64,000 nucleotides of DNA, from the NCBI RefSeq assembly GCF_001428865.1, contig NZ_LMIV01000001.1, positions 1,859,997 through 1,923,996 on the forward strand, in the 5' to 3' direction. The notes under the pieces were generated by a model. That model saw nothing but the letters and a program-made list of their open reading frames with translations. It was not told where the DNA came from and searched no databases. This stretch comes from Sphingomonas sp. Root241. Lineage in GTDB: Bacteria > Pseudomonadota > Alphaproteobacteria > Sphingomonadales > Sphingomonadaceae. Below, piece after piece: positions 36,782-46,051 of the stretch (position 1 is the first letter of the stretch; every line of letters begins with the position of its first letter). The position numbers and the translations under genes are program-made.

Positions 36782-38854
36782 TTACCAGACCTTCACGCGC
36801 TGTTCGGGCTTGAGGAACAATTTCTGCCCCTCCTGCACGCCGAACGCCGGATACCAGGCGTCGAGGTTGCGCACCGTCTGGGCACGCCAGCGCGCCGGCG
36901 CATGGGCATCGGTGGCGATGCGCGCGCGCAGCGTCTGTTCGCGCGACTTCTCACGCCACGCCTGGGCATAAGCGAGGAAGAAGCGCTGGTCGCCGGTCAA
37001 TCCGCCGATCACCGGCGCTTCCTTGCCGCCGAGCGAAGCGTGATACGCCTCATAGGCGGCGGTGAGCCCGGCGACGTCGGCGATGTTCTCGCTCAGCGTC
37101 TGCTGGCCGTTGATGAACACGCCCGGCAACACTTCATAGGCATTGAACTGCTTGACCAGCGCCTGCCCGCTCGCCTTGAAGCGCGCCATATCGGCCGGGG
37201 TCCACCAGTTGCGCAGCCGCCCGGTCGCATCGAAATTGGCGCCGAGATCGTCGAAGCCGTGGCTGATCTCATGTCCGATCACGGCGCCGATCGCGCCGTA
37301 ATTGGCCGCCGCGTCGGCGCCCGGATCGTAGAAAGGCGCCTGGAGGATCGCGGCGGGGAAGTTGAGCGCGTTCTGCAGCGGCAGATTGACGGCGTTGACC
37401 GTCTGCGGCGTCATCCACCATTCGCCGCGATCGGGCGTCTTGCCGATCTTGGCGAGCTGGTGGCGATATTCGGCAAGTTCGGCGCGGCGCAGATTGCCGA
37501 CCGGATCGTCGGCCTTGACCTCGAGGCTGGCGTAGCTGCGCCACGTCTCGGGGTAGCCGATCCCGACCTGCATGCCGGCGATCTTCTTGCGCGCTTCGGC
37601 CTTGGTCGTCTCCGCCATCCACGGCAGCGCCGCGACGCGCTTGTCGAACGCCGCGAGGATGCCCTTCACCATCTGCTGGATGTCCGCCTTGGACGAAGCG
37701 GGGAAATAGTCCTTCACGTAGAGCTGGCCGACCGCGTCGCCGAGCCAGGCGTTGACGCTGCCGATCGCGCGCTTGTCACGCGGGCGGGCCTTTTGCTGGC
37801 CGTTGAGCGTGCGGCTGAAGAAATCGAAATGCGCCTGATCGAATGCCGCGGGCAGCACGGCGCTGACTTCGTCGATGCGGTGGAAGGTCAGCCAGTCCTG
37901 CCACGCCTGGAGCGGCTCGCTCTCGACCAGCCTGGCCAGTGCCGCGGTGGTCTGCGGATGCCAGACGACGAAATCCTGCTGGCCGCTCAGGCTCGCGGCA
38001 TTCCAGAAGGCATCCCAGTCGATCCCCGGCGCCTTCTTCGCGAAGTCCGCCTTCTTCCACGGATTGTTCGCCTTGTGGATGTCCTGGCTGGTGACGATGT
38101 CGGTATGCGCGCGTGCGATCTTGGTCTCGAGATCGAACACGCGCTGGGCCCGGGCGTCCGGCTCGGTGATGTTCGCAAGGCTCAGCAGCTTGCCGATATA
38201 GGCGCGATACTGGCTGCGGATCGTCGCCATCTCGGGCTTGTCGGAGAGGTAATAATCGCGATCGGGAAGCCCCAGCCCGCCCTGCAGCACATAAGGCACA
38301 TTGGTATCGGGCCGATCGAGCGCCTGGCTGATGAACAGCCCGAACAGGTTCCCGGTCTCGAAATTGGTCGCGTTGAGCGGATCGACATCGGCACGGATAT
38401 TGGCGCCGAGCATCGCCGACAGCGCCTTCTTGTCTGCGAGTCCAGCGATCCGGTCCATCTCCGCGCCCAGCGGCGAAAGCCCGCGCTGCTCGATCGCGGC
38501 GGTATCGGTGAATGCATTGTACCAGTCGGCGATTCGGCGCTGGTCGGTGCCCGGCGCGGCATTGGCCTTGAGTGCTGCCTGGATGATCGCGGCGTTGTTC
38601 GCCTCGGCCTTGTTATAGACTTCGAGGAACGCGCCGACGCTCGAGCGGTCGGCCGGTATCTCGGTCTTCGCCCGCCAGCCGCCATTGGCATGTTCTTCGA
38701 AATCGTCGCCGGGGTTCACGCCTTTGTTCAGCCCCGCGACGTCCACGCCGATGCCGGTGCCCAGGGTCGCCGCGGTGCCGTTGTCGGTCGGCGTTCCGGG
38801 CGTACAGGCCGCGGTTGCGAGAAGAAGTGCAAACAACGCTGCGCGAGTCGTCAC
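36782..38854 (-). CDS. M13-family (neprilysin-like) zinc metallopeptidase
   Basis: 690 residues. The zinc motif HEISH is in GAVIGHEISHGFDDLGANFDATGRLRNWW near residue 535, with the third ligand Glu in QTLSENIADVAGLTAAYEAY. An N-terminal lipobox-like ATAAC (Cys near 17) suggests a lipoprotein in the periplasm. M13 enzymes cut oligopeptides. The C-terminus ends FLKPEQRVKVW, the usual W-ending of the family. It is divergent from mccB, 126 bp apart. Confidence 0.93.
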   Translation of the reverse strand: MTTRAALFALLLATAACTPGTPTDNGTAATLGTGIGVDVAGLNKGVNPGDDFEEHANGGWRAKTEIPADRSSVGAFLEVYNKAEANNAAIIQAALKANAAPGTDQRRIADWYNAFTDTAAIEQRGLSPLGAEMDRIAGLADKKALSAMLGANIRADVDPLNATNFETGNLFGLFISQALDRPDTNVPYVLQGGLGLPDRDYYLSDKPEMATIRSQYRAYIGKLLSLANITEPDARAQRVFDLETKIARAHTDIVTSQDIHKANNPWKKADFAKKAPGIDWDAFWNAASLSGQQDFVVWHPQTTAALARLVESEPLQAWQDWLTFHRIDEVSAVLPAAFDQAHFDFFSRTLNGQQKARPRDKRAIGSVNAWLGDAVGQLYVKDYFPASSKADIQQMVKGILAAFDKRVAALPWMAETTKAEARKKIAGMQVGIGYPETWRSYASLEVKADDPVGNLRRAELAEYRHQLAKIGKTPDRGEWWMTPQTVNAVNLPLQNALNFPAAILQAPFYDPGADAAANYGAIGAVIGHEISHGFDDLGANFDATGRLRNWWTPADMARFKASGQALVKQFNAYEVLPGVFINGQQTLSENIADVAGLTAAYEAYHASLGGKEAPVIGGLTGDQRFFLAYAQAWREKSREQTLRARIATDAHAPARWRAQTVRNLDAWYPAFGVQEGQKLFLKPEQRVKVW

Positions 38855-38980
38855 GTTCGGGCTCTCCCTTTCAGGTCCGTTCGTGCAGGGTGCTACTCCT
38901 GCGCGAACGCGCGCGCCAGTCTTCCCAAGTCGCCGGGGCGGGTGTAGGCAGGGGAAAACTAGGACAGGAAGGATGCCCTA

Positions 38981-40582
38981 ATGAGCGCCCCGGTGCTCGA
39001 CAGCAAGGTATCGCCCGAGGGAGAGGAATATCGCGCCCGCGCCGCGCACAACCGCGCGCTGGCCGAGCGGTTGCGCGCCGATGTCGCGAAGGCGGCCCTC
39101 GGTGGATCGGAAGCAGCGCGTGAACGTCACACCAGCCGCGGCAAACTCCTCCCCCGCGAACGCGTCGAACGGTTGCTCGATCCGGGTAGCGCGTTCCTCG
39201 AAGTGGGCCAGCTCGCCGCCTGCGACATGTACGGAGGCGAGGTTCCCGGCGCGGGGATAATCGCCGGCATCGGCCGAGTCTCCGGGCGGATGTGCATGAT
39301 CGTGTGCAATGACGCGACGGTGAAGGGCGGCACTTATTATCCGGTGACGGTCAAGAAGCATCTCCGCGCGCAGGAGATCGCCGAGGCCAATCGCCTGCCC
39401 TGCATCTATCTCGTCGATTCGGGCGGCGCGAACCTGCCGCACCAGGCCGAGGTCTTCCCCGACCGCGATCATTTCGGGCGGATATTCTTCAACCAGGCCA
39501 ATATGTCCGCGCTCGGCATCCCGCAGATCGCCTGCGTGATGGGCAGCTGCACCGCGGGCGGCGCTTATGTCCCCGCGATGAGCGACGAGAGCGTGATCGT
39601 CCGCAACCAGGGCACGATCTTCCTCGCCGGCCCGCCGCTGGTGAAGGCCGCGACCGGCGAAGTGATCAGCGCCGAGGATCTTGGCGGTGGCGACCTGCAC
39701 GGGCGCAAGTCCGGCGTGGTCGACCATGTCGCCGAGAATGACGAGCACGCCCTGACGATCGTCCGCGACATCGTCAGCCATTTGCCCGCCCACCGAAAGG
39801 CGGACCTGGCGCTGCTCGACCCGCGCCCGCCGAAATACGCGCCCGAGGAGCTGTACGGGATCATCCCCGAAGATGTTCGCGCGCCCTATGACGTGCACGA
39901 AGTGATCGCGCGGATCGTCGACGGCAGCGAATTCCACGAGTTCAAGGCGCTCTACGGCACCAGCCTGGTCTGCGGCTTCGCGCATATCTGGGGCATGCCG
40001 GTCGGCATCATCGCCAATAACGGCATCCTGTTCTCCGAAAGCGCACAGAAGGGCGCGCATTTCATCGAACTCGCCTGCCAGCGGCGCGTGCCCTTGCTGT
40101 TCCTCCAGAACATCTCGGGCTTCATGGTCGGCGGCAAATATGAGGCCGAAGGCATTGCGAAACATGGCGCAAAGCTCGTCACCGCAGTCGCCACCGCAAC
40201 CGTGCCCAAGATCACCGTGCTGATCGGCGGCAGCTTCGGCGCCGGCAATTACGGCATGTGCGGCCGCGCTTATTCGCCGCGCTTCCTGTTCAGCTGGCCC
40301 AACAGCCGCATCTCGGTGATGGGCGGCGAACAGGCGGCGAGCGTGCTGGCGACCGTCCACCGCGACGCCGAGAAATGGTCGCCGGAGGAAGCCGAAGCCT
40401 TCAAGGCCCCGATCCGCCAGCGCTACGAGGATGAAGGCAATCCCTGGCACGCCACGGCGCGGCTGTGGGACGACGGCATCATCGACCCTGCGCAGACGCG
40501 CGACGTGCTCGGTCTGGCCTTCGCGGCAACCCTCAACGCCCCCATCCCCGAGCGGCCCGCGTTCGGCGTGTTCCGGATGTGA
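38981..40582 (+). CDS. mccB: Methylcrotonyl-CoA carboxylase, carboxyltransferase (beta) subunit
   Basis: 533 residues, acyl-CoA carboxyltransferase. Signatures are [21 protein letters not shown] near residue 50, [16 protein letters not shown] near 147 (typical of the methylcrotonyl enzyme), and [38 protein letters not shown] near 415. Works with the biotin subunit MccA encoded 1.3 kb downstream to carboxylate 3-methylcrotonyl-CoA in leucine breakdown. Three small genes separate the two subunits, which is unusual. Confidence 0.95.
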   Translation: MSAPVLDSKVSPEGEEYRARAAHNRALAERLRADVAKAALGGSEAARERHTSRGKLLPRERVERLLDPGSAFLEVGQLAACDMYGGEVPGAGIIAGIGRVSGRMCMIVCNDATVKGGTYYPVTVKKHLRAQEIAEANRLPCIYLVDSGGANLPHQAEVFPDRDHFGRIFFNQANMSALGIPQIACVMGSCTAGGAYVPAMSDESVIVRNQGTIFLAGPPLVKAATGEVISAEDLGGGDLHGRKSGVVDHVAENDEHALTIVRDIVSHLPAHRKADLALLDPRPPKYAPEELYGIIPEDVRAPYDVHEVIARIVDGSEFHEFKALYGTSLVCGFAHIWGMPVGIIANNGILFSESAQKGAHFIELACQRRVPLLFLQNISGFMVGGKYEAEGIAKHGAKLVTAVATATVPKITVLIGGSFGAGNYGMCGRAYSPRFLFSWPNSRISVMGGEQAASVLATVHRDAEKWSPEEAEAFKAPIRQRYEDEGNPWHATARLWDDGIIDPAQTRDVLGLAFAATLNAPIPERPAFGVFRM

Positions 40583-40614
40583 TGACCAGACCCCGTTCCG
40601 GGGAGAAACTAGGA

Positions 40615-41124
40615 ATGCCCATGCGCTTTCTCGCTGTCACTCTCACCCTGCTGGCCCCCCTTCCTGCGCTGGCGCAAACCACGCCCGTCACGCCGATCGT
40701 GAAGGGTACCGCCCTGCCCCCGCCCGCTTCCGAGGAAGCCGCGGTGCTCGCCCCGATCAAGGGGCTGTTCGCCGCGATCGCCGCGCGCGACGGCCAGGCG
40801 GTGCTGCCTTTCGTCCGCGCCGAGGGGCGCGCCACCGCCGCCGGCAACAAGCCCGACGGCACGCCCGTAGTGAACAGCCGCAGCTGGGCCGATTTCGCTG
40901 CCGCTCTCAAGCCGGGCGCCGAACGCTTCGAGGAGCGGATGCCCAACCCGGCGATCGAGGTCGATGGCGACATCGCAATGGCTTGGGGCGACTATGTCTT
41001 CCTGGTCGACGGCAAGGCCGTGCATTGCGGCGTCAATCACTTCGATCTGATCCGCGAGAACGGCACCTGGAAGGTGTTCAACGTCACCTGGTCGCGCCGC
41101 ACCACGGGCTGCCCGGGCCAGTGA
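40615..41124 (+). CDS. Secreted NTF2/SnoaL-like protein, first of a tandem pair
   Basis: 169 residues. Signal peptide MRFLAVTLTLLAPLPALAQ, then an NTF2-like domain (KGLFAAIAARDGQAVLPFVRAEGRATAAGNKPDG; FEERMPNPAIEVDGDIAMAWGDYVFLVDGKAVHCGVNHFDLIREN). It ends WKVFNVTWSRRTTGCPGQ. Starts at 40615 or 40621 are both plausible; AGGA and GGGGAG lie upstream. Function is unknown; such domains can be enzymes or binding modules. It is a paralogue of the next gene. Confidence 0.8.
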   Translation: MPMRFLAVTLTLLAPLPALAQTTPVTPIVKGTALPPPASEEAAVLAPIKGLFAAIAARDGQAVLPFVRAEGRATAAGNKPDGTPVVNSRSWADFAAALKPGAERFEERMPNPAIEVDGDIAMAWGDYVFLVDGKAVHCGVNHFDLIRENGTWKVFNVTWSRRTTGCPGQ

Positions 41125-41564
41125 GCCTCGCATTGCTCCTCGGCGCCCTCGTGGCGCTCTCGCCGGCCGACACCGAGCAGGCCAAAGTGCTGGCGACGAT
41201 CGACGCGGCCTTCGCCGGCATCACCGCGCGCGACAGCGCGGCGATCGCGGCGCAGCTTCGCGTCACCGGCACCGCCACGGTCATCATGGAGAAGCCCGAC
41301 GGCACGCGGACCGTGCGCAACGTGCCACTGGCCGCCTGGGCCGAGGCGTCGCCGGGGACGGAGCACTACGAAGAGCGCATGATCGCGCCCGAAGTGCGGG
41401 TCGAAGGCGAAATGGCGAGCGTCTGGGGGCCTTACACCTTCGCGATCGACGGCACGGTGCGCCATTGCGGCTTCCAGCATTTCGATCTGGTCCGCGAAGC
41501 GGGACAATGGAAGATCCAGAACGTCACCTGGTCGGTGCGCACCGCGGGATGCCCGCCAAAATGA
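41121..41564 (+). CDS. NTF2/SnoaL-like protein, second of a tandem pair
   Basis: 147 residues from a GTG at 41121 that overlaps the previous stop (GTGA). The short hydrophobic start (VSLALLLGALVALSP) looks like a signal peptide. The body repeats the first protein's pattern: AAFAGITARDSAAIAAQLR, EKPDGTRTVRN, YEERMIAPEVRVEGEMASVWGPYTFAIDG, HCGFQHFDLVREAGQWKIQNVTWSVRTAGC. The two share the HCG..HFDL.RE.G.WK..NVTW.RT.GC ending, a clear tandem duplication. The next gene overlaps by 4 nt. Confidence 0.78.
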   Translation: MSLALLLGALVALSPADTEQAKVLATIDAAFAGITARDSAAIAAQLRVTGTATVIMEKPDGTRTVRNVPLAAWAEASPGTEHYEERMIAPEVRVEGEMASVWGPYTFAIDGTVRHCGFQHFDLVREAGQWKIQNVTWSVRTAGCPPK

Positions 41565-41884
41565 CGCGCGACACGCTCTTCCTGCTCGAACACGAATTCG
41601 CCGATCCCGCGCTGGGCGGCGAGCGCGTCTTCTATTGCAAGGACTGCATGACGATCGAAGGCCTGCTCGCGACCTTCCCCGAGCGCGCCGCCGCTATCGA
41701 CGTGGTCCGCGTGCCCTGGCCGCGGCCGCGCCCGGCAGTCGCCGCGGCGATCGGCGAGGCCAACCAGAATTTGCCGGCGCTCGTGTGGCCAAAGGAAGAC
41801 GGAAGCTTTGGTTTCGCCAACGAAATCGAAGCACTGCTCGCCGCTCTCGCGGAGCGCCACGGCTTTCCGGAGCGGCATCCATGA
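41561..41884 (+). CDS. DUF3088 protein with a CxxC motif
   Basis: 107 residues. It begins MTRDTLFLLEHEFADPALGGERVFYCKDCMTIEGLLA, a DUF3088 pattern with a thioredoxin-like CKDC at residues ~26-29, and ends in a short helical tail. Function is unknown; the CxxC suggests a redox or metal site. Its ATG overlaps the previous stop and its stop overlaps the mccA start (ATGA both times), so it is tightly coupled in the mcc operon. A longer frame from 41465 is only an overlap with the previous gene. Confidence 0.8.
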   Translation: MTRDTLFLLEHEFADPALGGERVFYCKDCMTIEGLLATFPERAAAIDVVRVPWPRPRPAVAAAIGEANQNLPALVWPKEDGSFGFANEIEALLAALAERHGFPERHP

Positions 41885-43827
41885 TCGAATCGCTCCTCAT
41901 CGCCAATCGCGGCGAGATCGCCTGCCGGATCATCCGCACCGCGCGGGAGATGGGCATCCGCACGGTCGCGGTCTATTCGGATGCGGACGCGAACGCGCTC
42001 CATGTGCGGCAGGCCGATGAAGCCGTGCATATCGGCCCCTCCCCGGCGCGCGAGAGCTACCTTGTCGGCGACAAGATCATCGCCGCGGCCAAGGCTACGG
42101 CCGCACAGGCGATCCATCCGGGCTATGGCTTCCTGTCCGAAAATGCCGAATTCGCGCAGGCGGTGATCGATGCTGGGTTGGTCTGGGTCGGCCCCCGGCC
42201 CGACAGCATCCGCGCGATGGGTCTGAAGGATGCCGCCAAGGCGCGGATGATCGCCGCCGGCGTGCCGGTGACGCCGGGCTATCTCGGCGAGGACCAGTCG
42301 CCCGCACGGCTCGAGGCGGAGGCCGACGCGATCGGCTATCCGGTGCTGATCAAGGCAGTGGCGGGCGGCGGCGGCAAGGGCATGCGCCGCGTCGATGCCG
42401 CCACCGATTTCGACGACGCGCTCGCCAGCTGCAAGCGAGAGGCGGCATCGTCGTTCGGCGACGATCGCGTGCTGCTCGAGAAATACATCCTCTCGCCGCG
42501 CCACATCGAAGTGCAGGTGTTCGGCGACACTCACGGCAATGTCGTCCACCTCTTCGAACGGGACTGCTCGCTCCAACGCCGCCACCAGAAAGTGATCGAG
42601 GAAGCCCCCGCCCCCGGCATGGACGAAGCGACGCGCGAGGCGATCTGCGCCGCCGCAGTACGCGCGGCCAAGGCAGTCGACTATGTCGGCGCGGGCACGA
42701 TCGAATTCATCGCCGACGCCAGCGAAGGCCTGCGCGCCGACCGCATCTGGTTCATGGAGATGAACACCAGGCTGCAGGTCGAGCATCCGGTGACCGAGGA
42801 GATCACCGGGCAGGATCTGGTCGAATGGCAGCTGCGCGTGGCGAGCGGGGAGGAGTTGCCCAAGCGGCAGGAGGAGCTTTCGATAAGGGGTTGGGCGATG
42901 GAGGCGCGGCTTTATGCCGAGGATCCGGTCACCTTCCTCCCAAGCATCGGGCAACTCCAAATATATCGCCCGCAACATGCGCTGGTTCGAATTGAAACAG
43001 GCTATTCGGAAGGCTCGGAAGTATCGCCTTTTTATGATCCGATGATCGAGAAGCTGGTCTCGCATGCCGATACCAGGGTCGAAGCTGCGACTATCCTGGC
43101 GGACGCTTGTGCCGGAGTTGAGGTATGGCCGGTGAAGACCAATGCCCCCTTGCTTTGGCGCGCGCTTGAACACCCCGTTTTTCTCGCGGGCGATGTCACC
43201 ACAAGCTTCATTGAAGATCATAAGGCGGAACTGGCGCCCCCTTCGGAGACGCCAGACGCAGTGTTCTTTGCTGGTGCGGTGGCAATCGCGGTATCCAGTT
43301 GGCATGGTCGGCCTACAGACCTGACCAGTGGACGCGTCGAATTACGTCGAGCGGGAAAAGCCGATGTTTGGCGCGAGGCCTTCGGTTTTCGACTGAATGC
43401 CCCTGTTGAACGCGGCATTCAGGTCACCGTCGATGGCCAGACCGAGACCGTTGATCTCTCCGATAAGTGGCGAACTTCCACGCATTATGCTGAATTGGTT
43501 GCGGACGGCTGGGCAATACCCTTCGAAGGCCAGTGGTTTCACGCCACCTTGCCGCGCGGTGCTGCTTCAGCTGGAGGAACGAGTGGCGACGGCGCGATCC
43601 TCGCCCCGATGCCTGGTCGCGTCACCGCCGTGGAAGTCGCCGCCGGCGACACCGTCACCAAAAGCCAGCGCCTCGTCACACTCGAGGCGATGAAGATGGA
43701 GCACAGCCTCACGGCTCCTTTCGACGGCGTGGTCGCCGAACTCAACGCCGTAGCCGGCGCGCAAGTCGGCGAGGGCACGCTGCTGGTGAAAGTCGAACGC
43801 GCGCCTCAAAACAATCCGTCACCCTGA
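41881..43827 (+). CDS. mccA: Methylcrotonyl-CoA carboxylase, biotin (alpha) subunit
   Basis: 648 residues. Biotin carboxylase domain (MIESLLIANRGEIACRIIRTAREMG; AVAGGGGKGMRRVD ATP-grasp; MEMNTRLQVEHPVTEEITGQDLVEWQL) at residues 1-450, a middle linker/BT-like region, then a biotinyl domain with the biotin Lys in LEAMKMEHSLTAP near residue 610. Co-operates with MccB. Base composition changes inside the gene: about 50% G+C at 42961-43020 and 48% at 43441-43500, against 65-68% just outside, with many A/T third bases. The stop codon lies within a palindromic repeat. Confidence 0.94.
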   Translation: MIESLLIANRGEIACRIIRTAREMGIRTVAVYSDADANALHVRQADEAVHIGPSPARESYLVGDKIIAAAKATAAQAIHPGYGFLSENAEFAQAVIDAGLVWVGPRPDSIRAMGLKDAAKARMIAAGVPVTPGYLGEDQSPARLEAEADAIGYPVLIKAVAGGGGKGMRRVDAATDFDDALASCKREAASSFGDDRVLLEKYILSPRHIEVQVFGDTHGNVVHLFERDCSLQRRHQKVIEEAPAPGMDEATREAICAAAVRAAKAVDYVGAGTIEFIADASEGLRADRIWFMEMNTRLQVEHPVTEEITGQDLVEWQLRVASGEELPKRQEELSIRGWAMEARLYAEDPVTFLPSIGQLQIYRPQHALVRIETGYSEGSEVSPFYDPMIEKLVSHADTRVEAATILADACAGVEVWPVKTNAPLLWRALEHPVFLAGDVTTSFIEDHKAELAPPSETPDAVFFAGAVAIAVSSWHGRPTDLTSGRVELRRAGKADVWREAFGFRLNAPVERGIQVTVDGQTETVDLSDKWRTSTHYAELVADGWAIPFEGQWFHATLPRGAASAGGTSGDGAILAPMPGRVTAVEVAAGDTVTKSQRLVTLEAMKMEHSLTAPFDGVVAELNAVAGAQVGEGTLLVKVERAPQNNPSP

Positions 43828-43906
43828 ACTTGTTTCAGGGTCCATGGTGCAGCAAGCGATGTCATCGCAGATGGAGAGATGGATGCTGAAACAAGTTCAG
43901 CATGAC
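43818..43906. repeat. Palindromic repeat, TGAACTTGTTTCA family
   Basis: The left arm GTCACCCTGAACTTGTTTCA and the right arm TGAAACAAGTTCAGCATGAC are near-complementary. The left arm supplies the stop codon of mccA (TGA at 43825-43827). The right arm ends 15 nt before the start of the next gene and is read through in a longer frame of that gene. Confidence 0.88.
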
Positions 43907-43921
43907 GGGAATAAATTGGCG

Positions 43922-44371
43922 ATGCGCGACGCGACGCACGCGGATCTCCCCGCGATCGTCCAATTGCTCTGGGACGACGAGACCGCGCGCCTCCGCGAGG
44001 ACCCGAGCGAGCCGCTCGACCCGCGCTACATCGCCGCGTTCGAAGCGATCGACCGGGATCCCAACCAGCGCCTGATCGCCGCCGAGCTCGACGGCCGCAT
44101 CGTCGGCACGATGCAGCTGAGCTTCCTTCCCGGCCTGTCGTTCCGCGGATCGTGGCGCGGGCTGATCGAGGCGGTACGGATCGCCAGCGACTTGCGTGGC
44201 CAGCGGCTCGGCGAAGCGATGATCCTCTGGGCGGTCGAGCAATGCCGCGCGCGCGATTGCAAGCTGGTTCAGCTCACTTCCACGGCGACGCGGACCGCCG
44301 CGCATCGCTTCTATGCCCGGCTCGGCTTCGTCCAGAGCCATGTCGGCATGAAACTCCATCTGAGGGATTGA
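43922..44371 (+). CDS. GNAT-family N-acetyltransferase
   Basis: 149 residues from MRDATHADLPAIVQLLWDDE. Acetyl-CoA-binding features are AVRIASDLRGQRLGEAMILWAVEQCR near residue 85 (R-x-x-G-x-G/A-type loop) and a closing RTAAHRFYARLGFVQSHVGMKL. The substrate is unknown. A frame extending upstream to 43844 translates the palindromic repeat and is not favoured. It lies between mccA and a MaoC gene, probably in the same operon. Confidence 0.85.
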   Translation: MRDATHADLPAIVQLLWDDETARLREDPSEPLDPRYIAAFEAIDRDPNQRLIAAELDGRIVGTMQLSFLPGLSFRGSWRGLIEAVRIASDLRGQRLGEAMILWAVEQCRARDCKLVQLTSTATRTAAHRFYARLGFVQSHVGMKLHLRD

Positions 44372-44373
44372 GT

Positions 44374-44826
44374 ATGGCCGGACGCTTCTTCGACGAATGG
44401 CAGGTCGGCGACCGGGTGGAGCACAGCCTGCGCCGCACTGTGACCGAGACCGACAATCTGCTGTTCTCCACGCTCACCCACAACACCCAGCCGCTCCACA
44501 TCGACGCCGAGGCGGCCAAGGCGAGCGAGTTCGGCCAGATCCTCGTCAACGGCACCTTCACCTTCAGCCTGATGGTGGGAATCACCGTCGGCGACACTAC
44601 CGCGGGAACGCTCGTCGCCAATCTCGGCTACGACAAGCTGGTGATGCCGAAGCCGGTGTTCCTCGGCGATACCCTGCACGCGTCGAGCGAAGTGACCGAA
44701 GTCCGCGCCAGCAAATCGCGCCCCGGCCAGGGGATCGTCACCTGGCGCCACCAGATGCACAATCAGCGCGACGAGCTGGTCTGCGAGTGCCTGCGTTCCG
44801 CGCTGTTGCGGAGCCGGGCAGCCTGA
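44374..44826 (+). CDS. MaoC-like hot-dog dehydratase
   Basis: 150 residues. MaoC signature: FFDEWQVGDRVEHSLRRTVTETDNLLFSTLTHNTQPLHIDAEAAKASEFGQILVNGTFTFSLMVGITVGD, with the hydratase Asp/His region in THNTQPLHID. Likely an enoyl-CoA hydratase or acyl-CoA thioester enzyme. Its place after ivd-mcc genes would suit leucine or fatty-acid breakdown, but the substrate is inferred only. The ATG is 2 nt after the GNAT stop. Confidence 0.88.
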   Translation: MAGRFFDEWQVGDRVEHSLRRTVTETDNLLFSTLTHNTQPLHIDAEAAKASEFGQILVNGTFTFSLMVGITVGDTTAGTLVANLGYDKLVMPKPVFLGDTLHASSEVTEVRASKSRPGQGIVTWRHQMHNQRDELVCECLRSALLRSRAA

Positions 44827-44842
44827 GCGACGTTGGAGGGCG

Positions 44843-46051
44843 ATGAAAGACATCGACATCGCAGTGATCGGCGGCGGCGCGGCGGGGATTGCCGCAGCCC
44901 GCACGCTCGCCGACGCCGGCCGCGACGTGCTCATTCTCGAAGCCAGCGATCGGCTCGGCGGGCGCGCGCATACGGTCCATGTCGCCGGCTTGCCGATCGA
45001 TCTCGGCGCGGGCTGGCTCCATTCGGCACCGAAAAACCCCTGGGTCGCGATCGCCGAGGCGCGCGGGTTCGCTATCTGCCGGGCGCGCCCGCGCTGGGGC
45101 GAGCAGTGGCGCGGCCTCGGCTTCTCCAAGGCCGAGCAGGACGGGCTGTGGAGCGCGTTCGCGGCATTTCAGGAAGCGATGGCAACGCCTCCGCCGAGCG
45201 ACCTGGCTTCCGACCTGCTGCCGCCCGACGGCGAATGGAACGCGAGCCTCGACGCGCTTTCGGGATACATCAACGGCGCGCCGATGCGCGAGATGTCGGT
45301 CACCGACTGGCGCGCCTATGACGAGGCCGCGATCAACGTGGATTGGCGCGTGGCCGACGGCTATGGCGCGCTCGTCGCCGCGCATGCGACGGGGCTGCGG
45401 GCAGCGCTGGCGACGCCGGTGACGGCAATCGATTCCTCAGGCACGCGGCTGCGGATCGAGACGCCGCGCGGCGCGATCATCGCCGGCACCGCCATCGTAA
45501 CCGTCTCGACCAACGTCCTCGCCAGCGGTGCGATCCACCTTCCCGGTCACGACGCGATCCTCCACGCCGCCTCCGAACTGCCGCTCGGCCTCGCCGACAA
45601 ATTGTTCTTTACGCTCGAGGACGGCGAGGAGGTCGATGCCAACGCGCACCTGCTCGGTAATCCGCGCAGCGCGATCACCGGCACCTACACGCTTCGGCCC
45701 TTCGGCCGGCCGGTCGTCGAGTGCATGCTGGGCGGCGAAGGCGCGCGTGCGATGGAGCAAGAGGGGCTGGACGGCGCCGCTGCGTTCGCGGTCGGGGAAC
45801 TTTGCGGCCTTCTCGGCAGCGAATGGCGCAAGAAGCTCCGTTTCGTCGCCGGATCGGCCTGGGGCCGCGAGACCTGGGTGCTCGGCAGCTACAGCCACGC
45901 GCTTCCCGGCAAGCACGGCGCGCGCAAGGTGCTGGCGACTCCGGTCGATTCACGCATCCGCTTCGCCGGCGAAGCCTGTTCGGAGGGCGAATTCTCCACT
46001 GCGCACGGCGCCTATAACAGCGGTGTCACCGTGGCGAAGGCACTGCTTTAG
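44843..46051 (+). CDS. FAD-dependent amine oxidase-family protein
   Basis: 402 residues. FAD-binding start DIAVIGGGAAGIAAARTLADAGRDVLILEASDRLGGRAHTV is the flavin amine oxidase signature (GxGxxG then E...R.GGR). The end reads IRFAGEACSEGEFSTAHGAYNSGVTVAKAL, the usual C-terminal FAD contact. Closer to flavin monoamine oxidases than to desaturases, with substrate unknown. It starts 16 nt after the MaoC gene. Its last 4 nt overlap the convergent monooxygenase gene. Confidence 0.88.
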   Translation: MKDIDIAVIGGGAAGIAAARTLADAGRDVLILEASDRLGGRAHTVHVAGLPIDLGAGWLHSAPKNPWVAIAEARGFAICRARPRWGEQWRGLGFSKAEQDGLWSAFAAFQEAMATPPPSDLASDLLPPDGEWNASLDALSGYINGAPMREMSVTDWRAYDEAAINVDWRVADGYGALVAAHATGLRAALATPVTAIDSSGTRLRIETPRGAIIAGTAIVTVSTNVLASGAIHLPGHDAILHAASELPLGLADKLFFTLEDGEEVDANAHLLGNPRSAITGTYTLRPFGRPVVECMLGGEGARAMEQEGLDGAAAFAVGELCGLLGSEWRKKLRFVAGSAWGRETWVLGSYSHALPGKHGARKVLATPVDSRIRFAGEACSEGEFSTAHGAYNSGVTVAKALL

